From Bugula neritina (lineage: Eukaryota > Bryozoa > Gymnolaemata > Cheilostomatida > Bugulidae): a stretch of 64,000 nt of DNA. The notes under the pieces are model-generated. The model had not been told where the DNA came from. It saw only the letters and a list, made by a program, of their open reading frames with translations, and searched no databases. Of the stretch, positions 55,450-64,000 are shown one piece after another. A program made the translations under genes and the position numbers. The stretch lies in NCBI GenBank assembly GCA_964035545.1, contig OZ037765.1:2693501-2757500 (forward strand). Reading direction: 5' to 3'. The first letter of the stretch is position 1. Each line of letters begins with the position of its first letter.

Positions 55450-57340
55450 CATTAAATTCTGCACGGGTTTATTGTTCTGCACTTAATATCTCGAACTAAT
55501 CACTTTGCTCTCGCTTTGAGCATTTTGTATTTGCGGCATTCAAATTTGTATTTGTCTTTAGATTAGAGAATACCTTGATAAACAATCTTGAAAAATAATT
55601 TTATTTACACATTTTCTAGTTTTTAGTTGCCCTAGCAACTGCTTTACTGACTAGGACTGAAATCTTGTCTTGGATCCTTTAACATGGAGAAAATGAAGGC
55701 ACAAGAAACATGGCTGAGTGGTGCAACTTCTCACTTGCAATGTCTGTAAGTTTGTAATGTGCTTTCCTGTAGGTTTCTAAGATGTAATAGAAAGCTAGTA
55801 TTACAAAAAAGTTATTGGTGTGAAAATATTATATTTGGTTTATATTTCATTCACTTATAGTTAGTCTTGCATTAGCCAAATTTACTATATATTGCAGTGA
55901 GTAAACCCAAATAACAGCTGCAGCTGTTTTAGTTAGAGAGTCAAGCACTGAGTTTACAGTTACCAGTCATTTCATTGTCTACTCAGTACAATAATATTCA
56001 GCTCCACACATGTGATGGCAATGACAAAAGTCTCATAAAGCCATCTTTGTTTGCAAATGAGGCTCTTATTTAATAAGTCACTAAAAATAGGCTTGAGTTA
56101 CTGTCAATGAATACAGGTTATTGCATGGTTAGATAATTTCTATATAGGTTAAATTTTGGTCGTCTAAAATTGAAATACACAAGAGTTAGATAACCAAAAT
56201 CATCTTTTTGTTTGACAGTAAAAGAGAACCTTTAAACTAATTGCATAAGTCATAGTCTCATATTGTGATTACTGGCAGGAATTCATATTCCGATCAAATT
56301 AAGAGTGTTTACTGAGTATAAGAACTAAAGATTACAAATAGCTTCAGTGAGATGACACTATAGCCCATAAATTATAAGGAATCTATGTTATCAGTTTTGA
56401 TTTTACAACTCATACATAGACCTGCGTTTACTTCTGCATGCTTAATAAAAGTGATTCCCACTAGTTGTAAAGTGTGCACATCTCACATCTCACATTTACT
56501 TACTCATTGGATTCTACTTCTACATGCTAGCCTTATCCTGGCAGGTTGAATTAAATATACAATATTAGCTTATCAGTAGTACAAGTTCTTTATGATTAGC
56601 CCTAAGATTTCAGGTTGCTACTGTATCCCACCCTTAGCAAACTGTATGGTGCTTAGAATTATAGTCACCCTTATCTCTCTTGCTTAATATCTGTTTAATA
56701 TGATATGAGCCAGAGACCAAAGACCATATTTATATCATGGATACAGCAGCTGCTAGGAAGTAAAATACCTATATGTTTTCCTATACTATATAATATATAG
56801 TTATATGTATGTCCACCGCAGTTCATCTTATACATAAACTCACAGAAGTTTATAGTTGCTATCCCTCTGCGAAACCCTTGATGAAAAGGGTTTATGTTAA
56901 AGCAGGCTAAAGAATTATTTAGATGAGGCACAAGAGCAATTATGACTGGATGCTCTTCCTAACATCACCAATGGCCTTTGTCGGAATGACTTTGTGCTTA
57001 CTAGGCAAACACTCTAACCCCTAGACCACGGCTGCTTCCTCACACCAGTTCATCTTATACCATTTCATCATTAAAGGATGTTGTATATGATTCGAACTAA
57101 TTACCTAATTGTTGGTTTCCCCTCTTTTCTATGGAGGAACACTTTTGAACAAGCTGTAAATAATATTATGTGTAATATATTTTGTTCAAATGGTTATATA
57201 ATGAAGTCTCCTGACTTTTGCATTTAAATTTGAGGGTTAAATAACTAAAGGAAGCTGCCACATGGTAGCATAAAGCTGTATGTTATTTTTTTGTACTTTG
57301 TTTTGGCATTTTATATAAATTTTGAAAATATATATTTTTT
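55450..57340. other. 5' flank or intron of the LRR-Roc-COR-caspase gene
   Basis: No coding exon of this gene was recognised. An ATG with a 62-nt frame and a good donor (55684-55745|gtaagt) is present but reaches stop codons when joined to the 57.35-kb exon, so at most it is untranslated or a short upstream frame. A SINE fragment lies at 56944-57042. Confidence 0.35.
56944..57042 (-). mobile_element. tRNA-derived SINE fragment, - strand
   Basis: The - strand reads GGAAGCAGCCGTGGTCTAGG, then GGTTAGAGTGTTTGCCTAG, a tRNA-like 5' half with an A box. No tRNA-like 3' half is present. Confidence 0.5.
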
Positions 57341-57411
57341 TATTTCAGCAGGAGTTATCCACCTGAACTACTAGCTCTCTACTAAAAGACAACTCCAACA
57401 AAAAATCAAAT

Positions 57412-60400
57412 ATGGCTTGTAAGGATTTATAATACTACTTACTATTACAGCAATTTTAAATCATCAATTGTTGCTGAAATTTTGCACTGTATGCAATTTT
57501 CAAATATTATATATTACCCTAATATGACATAAATAATTTACATGTATACAATATTTGTTGGCAACTTCATATTAGAAATTTATCACTTGCATAGTATAAT
57601 ATTCACCTGCATAGTACAATATCTATTTACTTAGCTTTTAAAAGTAAAACTTAGCTATTATTGAAGAAATATCTAGCTGTTTAAAATAATAATTAGAAAC
57701 CATGTAAAATGGGATGTGTAAGTCCTTCATAAAACCTGGTATACCTAATGTAGTAATGAGTTTACCCAGTGGTCCCTGTGGTGTAATGGTTAGCATACTT
57801 GCTTGCAAGTGTGCTAACCATTGGGTTCAATTCCCAGTGAGGGCAAAATCATTTTTCACTTAACGGTGCATAAAAGATAATCTAACAGTATATCTGTGAT
57901 ATTTTTAAGTCTTAGATATTAAATTTAGCTTACTAACAATTTATTAAGTTTTTAATACTTTAAATAGTACTTGCAAAATGTTGCTTTTCCAAAATAGGCA
58001 GTATAAAGGAAAGCTTATATATGTTTCGCCAAAGTATTGCTATTTTTAGAATAAAAATACTTGGAATATAAAAAGGTATTGTAAAAAGGTTAACGCTACT
58101 TTTCATTATTGTTTTCCTTAATAACATATTTCTTCATAATGAATTTTATTTTTGACAGTTTATAAAGTGTGGTTCAAGCACTCTGGTATGTCAGAAGCTG
58201 ATGTGAGGGAGTCCAATTCTAAGGTGGTAAGACTCACTAAATCAGAGATTAAACAGAAGGTAGGATCAGAGAAGATAATTGAACTTAAGATCCATGGTAA
58301 TCTACCTTCAGACATACAAGAGTGGGCTCTGGATGTGACCCACCTCCAAATCAAACGAGTAGTGACAAAAGCAAGTCTGAAAAAGTTAGTGAATTTTAAA
58401 TTTTAAAATATTTTTTGTAGAAGTGCCATGATTTCAGCAGGTAACCAAAAACTACCAACTGGTTACATTTTGAAGACTCCGATACTTATATTGTGATAGA
58501 TCAATTAGCTATTAGCTAATAATTATGTTGTACCTGTATTGGCTATGTTGCATGGTGGCAGTTTTTTTACCCAGCTTAGGTTCCTAATAATATTTTCTCT
58601 CAAGTTCAGGTTTGATATGTAAACGGACTAATTTCTTGAGTTGAAAATGCCTATTCTACAGTTCAAGCCTTTTTTAGAAACAAGCCTTTTACGTAAGAAA
58701 TTGTTTGATTTCCAGTCTCTCAAAACTGACTAAGGTAACAAAACTGAAAATCTCTGATAACAACTTTGGAACTCTTCCCGATGAAGTATCATCTTTGACC
58801 TCTCTAACAGAACTCACTCTACAGGCAAATGGTATCACAGATCTGCCGAACAGGTTGGTGTTAACTAGTATACACGCTTGCTTGACTTAATCAATTTATG
58901 TAATTTTAAAATATGCAGCTGCTGGACAAAGAAGTAGGTGTATTAAAATTTCTAAAGATATTTAAAAACATGAGATTTCAAATTTTCCCTATTACTGCAC
59001 TTAAATAAAAACGGAGTGCACTTTTGAAAGAATATTCACAATATTAATATTCAGTACATTATGGCAGCAATACAGGATTGAATGAGTATATGAAGCAAGC
59101 AAATTTCATAAATACTTGGGCAAATGAAAGGTTAACTTTCACAGCTCTATATTTTTTAGCTAACTATAATGTTACACGATTTTTCTGCACCTCTTGATAA
59201 TTTATTGTTTACTGCTAACTATTGATGAATCGATTTTCAAGCACACCTTCTTTGTTTTGTTTTATTATTGTATTTTTATAATATTTTATTTTACATGTCT
59301 AAATGCATGCTTTGATTCACTGCATCGATAGTCTAGGGAGGCTAAAAGAGCTTACAAAGTTGGACATTTCACACCAGCAGTTTCCCAAAGTACCTTCTGT
59401 TATTGAAGATCTTACAACGCTCACTGAACTCATAATGATTGATTGTGGGTTGTCTACTCTACCTGAAAAGTAAGCATGATACCAGCAATAGTGCAATCAC
59501 AAATAGCACATCATATAGTAGCCCTGAGGTTAACTGTAAATTTTCTCTTAATTCCTTGAACAATACTAGCTGACCTAGAATTTGTTAGACGCAGCACCCA
59601 GTCTAAGGTCGCTGAGTGCAGTAGTTGAGTGGCTGGGGAGAAGGGGCTGGTGCTTTGATTTTAGACGTATAATATACAAACCCTACACTTGTTGACCCCA
59701 AACTTTAAGCTACTTGTTAAATTACCCATCCTAGTAGTGATTTACTTCCCTATATAATATGTCTATCTGTTTTATTTTCTACTTTAGTCTGATAGGAATT
59801 AAATTTCTCAACATTAAGCTGTTCTAATATTTTTAGTTTGCAGTGTTTTTCAAGACTACAGAAGTTGGATGTATCTGACAATCCTTTGTGTGTTGTACCG
59901 CAAGTTATTCCTTCTCTTCGCAGTGTCACTGCCCTAGACATGAGTGGGTGTCAGATCAAAGTTTTCTCTCCCAGGTAGCCATTTACTCATTATAGTGTCT
60001 TTTTTGTAAATCATTGACATTTTAAAGTAATTTTTGACTTCCTTTTGTAGCTTTTGTTAAACCGGTTTCTTTTTTGTTCTTATGGCAAAAAAACAGATTT
60101 TACTTTTGTGTTGGTGCAAGCATTGTAACTTGATAACATGAAGGAGATTACTTGCAATCAACACGTTGTTTTTTTTAAAAACAGCATATGTGTTTTTAAA
60201 AATTGACTTGAAGAAATGCTTTAGTTTACATTTCATGTGTTGTACTTGCAGCTTGACAACCCTGCCTGAACTGGTGACATTAGATCTTTCAGGCAACTGC
60301 TTTACAGAATTACCTGTCACGTTCAACCGTATGAACAAGTTGGTTTCAATAGATCTGAGAGGAAATCAGAGTCTCACCTCGTTAACTGCCTCAATTAGAT

Positions 60401-63400
60401 CTATGGAAACATTGAATGAAGTCAGGGTGGGTGGCTGTGAGTCCCTAACCTCACCTCCATACCAAGATTGTGAGAAAGGTACTCAAGCTATTAAAAACTA
60501 TTATGAAAGCCTGCGCCAAGGAGAAATTATTGAACTGTCTATGGCTACCATTATCGTAGTTGGAGAAACTCTTGCCGGTAAAACTCGAGTTATAAAATGT
60601 CTGCAAGAACCGGGTACTGCATTTGATTTAGATCAAGCCACGAGAGCCTTCGAAGTTACTGAACTACAGTTTCACAAACCACTGTCCATATTGGAATTTG
60701 GAGGAGGTCAAAAGTATCAATTTACTCACAGACTTATGCAAAAGGAAAATTGTCTGCCGGTTGTAGTTGTCAGCATGAAAGAGTTTGAAGACAGACACAC
60801 AGTTCAAGGTATCTCAGCAAAAAAGGTAGTGCAAGCTCTAATTTTCAACTGGATCAACCAATTCTATTTTTCCTATTCTGGTTTAAATTCTCCCAAACTT
60901 GTCCTGACTAACAAGGATGGATTCTCTGATGATCCTCAGAAATTTACTGAACTAAAACGTATTCTTTTACAAGCCTGCAATTCTGTAATCGCAGACATAA
61001 AAAAAATTGAAGAAGGCAAATATGAGCCAAATGAAATTTCTGAAAAAAGAGATTTGTTTGATTTTTTTGGAGAAAGAGATGTCTTTGAAATCGGTGCACA
61101 TCATACCGATATTGAAATCCTTACTCGTTTGAGAGATGATTTGTACCAAGACAGCAACAGGTACAAGAGGTCAGTAGCAAAGACGTATGACAAAATAAAA
61201 AAAGTACTTTTATCTGCTGATGAAACCGTTGTCGACTTGAATGCAGAATATGGCATTTGGTCTGTAAATTTGCAAGTAAACAGAAGTCTCATTGAAGCTA
61301 CAATGGAGCATATGCATGATTCTAGCCAACTGTTGTTGTTTAAGGACAGTGAAAGGCTAAATCAATTTCTTTTTCCAAACATTGGTAAAATTGCTGAAAT
61401 GATTGGAGTGTTGTTCCCAAAAGACACAGCTGCAAGAGTAGATCATTTCACCAGAATTTTCTCCCTTAATTCGATAGAGAATAAGCAGGTGTATGAAGAT
61501 TGTTATGCTTTTTTTTCTACTTCTGGTCTTATAGAGGAAAAGCTTCTTTTTCTTTTATTGAAATTCGAAACAGCATTTTGCAATGAGCAAAGTATGGATG
61601 TTGCTGTAGCTTTATTGGAATCTTTCCAGTTGCTTTTCAAGCATCGGTGGTCTGAAGAAAAGATTTTTTATGTCTTGCCATTTTCTTCTGAAGACCATTT
61701 CAGCAACCATCTTCATAGTCCAGAAGAAAAACTCAAGTTCCGCACAGAGTTGAGATTCACCAGTTTCCTGGTGGACTTCTCCGTCTACCAGCAGATGGTT
61801 GCCACAATGCTCAACTATTCTCTGGGAGAAACAAGAACTGTAGTTAAACAAAATGGCATTCAAATTACCACCAACTTTTCTACTGTTCAACTTGCATTTG
61901 ATTTTGAAGCTAGAAAAGCTGTGCTACAATTAGCGACTAAACCGAAAGATGTAGGTGTCGGTTGGCAGCAGATTAGAGAATTGACAAACGATCTGATCAC
62001 CCAAGTTGTCAATTGCTTGAGAACTGAAAGCGTCACTTGCAAATCATTCTGTCCACATTGTTTGGCCGAAAAGAGAGTGCCTCCTTTTACCACAACAAAC
62101 CCCGACTGGTGCACTTTGTCCACAGCGCCTCAACAAGAAAGACAACTCTGCAATACTGGAATGAATGTCCCAGGAGCTTTGCTGTCACCCTGTAAGTTGA
62201 TAGTTTAAAGAATGAGAATAATGTTTAAACACACCATTTACGCTTGAGCTGTTATAGTACAACTAGCAGGAGTTCCACAGAAATAGAAACTTTCAACAAG
62301 CATGAGTAAGAGTAAATGATGCAATGGTGTTCACAAAAACCTGGCACTTGAGAGATTGAGTTGATTAATTGCATTAAATGCATTTGCCTAATAAAAATAA
62401 TAATGAATGAACTGTAAAATAAGTTACTATATATGTTATTTATTTAAGCATTCATCGTAATAAAATTTATTATAGAACAAACTGATCACATTTCTACAAA
62501 AATCAGTATATATCAACTGTTTTATTTTATTTCTCAACTTGACTGCACATGCATTAAAATTACCAAATTTCATTTTTTATTGTCATTTTCCAGGTGAGGA
62601 ATTGTCAGATGAGGACGTGAGAATCTTGGAAGAATTTGTTAACAACATTCAGCAACATCAACCGCTTACTGGTATATTTAATAATTTGCCTAATTTAATA
62701 ATGTTTTATACATTTATAACATAACTTTTGGTCGTGTCATAGTTGGTAAATTCAAATCTACAAAATAATGACTCAAATTTATTTACGGAATTTATTCATA
62801 GCATTGTGATTTCAAAGCAAATTTACTTTTGAAGCAAAGTTAATACAAATTTTCTGCTTGTTTATATCTAATAGATGAAGAATATGAACACGCAATCAGC
62901 ACCTTTGATCTTGGTGATGACGAGGAGTTATCTACCGCTGACTCATCAAGTATTGAATCATATTCACTCAGTGAAGCAGATGCAGATGAAAATGAAGATG
63001 ACGGTACCGAAAGTGTGATATCTGCCCCGGAAGAATGGCCTCCTCAAGATGGAATAATTCCATTTGAACTTGTTCCAACCACAAAAAGAAGCATACAAGA
63101 TTGTTTTCACAATGATGATGTAAGTAACGTTATGTGAACAGCAACATTTACATTTACGAGCAGTAGTGGAGAAGTTTGGATAGCCTAAGTTCTTTAATTT
63201 CATTATTAAACTTTAGTTCTGGGGTTTTGGTGGAAATTCTTGCAGGAACATAACTTTTTATGCTACGTTTCTAATTTAGAACACAGGCTTTTCTCAATAT
63301 CTCTATTACTACACCTATAAGCTCAAAATTTAGGCTCTCGATTAAATCCTAAAGCTGTGGTTTAATTTATGAAGTAACTTTGTATTATGGAGAGTGCTGA

Positions 63401-63690
63401 CTAAGATTGTGATCAAGAAATTTAGACCGCTCACCAACCAGTGAAATACAAACAATTTTTTATAAAAATGCTTATAAAAGCCAACTGATGCATACCTTTA
63501 CAGTTCTATGTTTTGTTTTAAGTATTACGGAATGACTACGCCAAGAGGAAGAGCCTTGGTGATTAACAACTACAGATATAGAGATCCTTACGATATCCGG
63601 GAAGGTGCAGAGTACGATGTCAACAACACACGAGCACTGCTAGAAGGACTAGACCTCAATGTTACAGTAGAGCATGATCTCAGAAGAGAC
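57412..63690 (+). CDS. LRR - Roc-COR GTPase - caspase fusion (5' part; continues past 64000)
   Basis: A predicted intracellular signalling protein. Exons: 57412-57418 (ATG GCT T), 58159-58384, 58716-58853, 59332-59469, 59837-59974, 60252-62191, 62594-62671, 62875-63119, 63523-63690, then a donor (gtgagt). Phases agree: 1026 codons. Residues 1-77 have no recognised domain. About 78-285 are leucine-rich repeats, 46 residues per 138-bp exon. The Roc domain starts near 310 with P-loop GETLAGKT (320-327), a switch II-like EFGGG (364-368; Glu replaces the usual Asp) and a TNKD base-recognition motif (435-438). The COR region (about 500-830) has FSTSGLIEEKLLFLLLKFE, KIFYVLPF and a terminal CPHC (816-819). 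An acidic Ser-rich linker (889-970) precedes the caspase p20 start (971-1026: PRGRALVINN, REGAEYDVNNTRALLEGLDL, HDLRRD). Catalytic His and Cys would lie off the window. The start Met has a fair context, but upstream coding exons cannot be excluded. That all exons form one gene is inference from phase and lack of stops. Confidence 0.85.
57770..57850 (+). mobile_element. tRNA-derived SINE head in intron 1 of the fusion gene
   Basis: TCCCTGTGGTGTAATGGTTA resembles the 5' part of tRNA-Glu, and GGGTTCAATTCCCAG is a good B box and T arm. The acceptor stem pairs poorly and the anticodon arm is replaced by TTGCTTGCAAGTGTGC, so it is a retroposed head. Confidence 0.6.
63265..63330 (+). repeat. Dispersed repeat before the caspase exon
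   Basis: TTCTAATTTAGAACACAGGC and the following ttttctcaa..tattact.cacctat recur near 15330-15380, 31697-31750 and 53786-53840. Its presence in an intron of the fusion gene shows that it is mobile or low-copy dispersed. Family unknown. Confidence 0.5.
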
Positions 63691-64000
63691 GTGAGTAATA
63701 GCTGACTATAGCACTTGCTTAGTTAGACTCAGTTTACAAACTGAGAACTTGAATCTCATAAAACTTGTCATCTCAATGAAAAACTGAGTTACTTGAACTG
63801 AGATTAAAAAATTCAATGGCTTTGTACTAATTTCGAAATTAAATCTCATTTCTTCTCGCAGTTTTTGTTTTATTGTCCCGTGCAATGCGGGCATGTAAAT
63901 TTATTTGCTCTATGTTAAACATCCGATCGAAATGAAGATGTATGATTGAAATGTGATTTTTGGTAAAAGCAAACTTAAAAAGATCATTGTCTAATTCTCA
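63691..64000 (+). other. Intron after the first caspase exon, to window edge
   Basis: It begins with a strong donor (gtgagtaat). No further exon was recognised before the window ends. Confidence 0.6.

Noticed and set aside
55684-55745. Start exon of the LRR-Roc-COR-caspase protein
   Set aside because: The ATG and donor are good, but splicing to the 57.35-kb exon leads into stop codons before the ATG at 57412.
57770-57850. Functional tRNA-Glu gene
   Set aside because: The B box is good, but the acceptor stem mispairs and no proper anticodon arm exists; it is better explained as a SINE head.

Overview
This is a metazoan nuclear genome window: AT-rich, with GT-AG introns, AATAAA signals, microsatellites, SINEs, LINEs and LTR retrotransposons. 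Four tandem genes for short-chain (spongin-like) collagen, a family described from demosponges such as Ephydatia, make a sponge the best guess. Species cannot be read from the sequence.

Layout, left to right. (1) 1004-8410, + strand: the 3' fourteen exons of Cactin, a conserved nuclear splicing-associated protein linked to NF-kB/IkB control. Several of its introns hold minisatellites built from splice-site-like units. (2) 8.4-53.8 kb: a tandem segmental duplication. Each of four units carries one intact six-exon collagen gene on the - strand (395, 380, 410 and 391 aa). Units 2 and 4 begin with a copied fragment of the Cactin last exon and 3' UTR. Exon 4 length alternates 258/240/258/240, which suggests that a two-gene block was duplicated. 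Mobile DNA has since accumulated in non-coding positions. Intron 1 of gene 2 holds a nearly complete Ty3/gypsy element with an extra zinc-finger ORF plus a related solo LTR. Intron 5 of gene 3 holds a decayed LINE and intron 4 an LTR-like insert. Units 1 and 2 carry a MITE, and the left flank of unit 4 carries a 2.97-kb TG..CA insertion. (3) 53.8-64.0 kb: the 5' part of a large + strand gene running off the window. Its joined exons encode leucine-rich repeats, a Roc-COR GTPase module, an acidic linker and the start of a caspase p20 domain.

The most unusual item is the last gene. It joins an LRR sensor, a ROCO-type GTPase switch and a caspase-like protease in one predicted polypeptide, an architecture resembling an apoptosome or NLR in a single chain. 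All exon phases agree over 1026 codons. The caspase catalytic residues lie beyond the right edge, so activity cannot be judged here.

How the genes relate: the collagens are secreted matrix proteins (signal peptide, coiled coil, Gly-X-Y helix, Cys-rich C-terminal domain) that differ mainly in the number of Gly-X-Y triplets and in coiled-coil length. Cactin and the LRR-Roc-COR-caspase gene flank the array on the opposite strand. No operon-like logic is expected in this type of genome.
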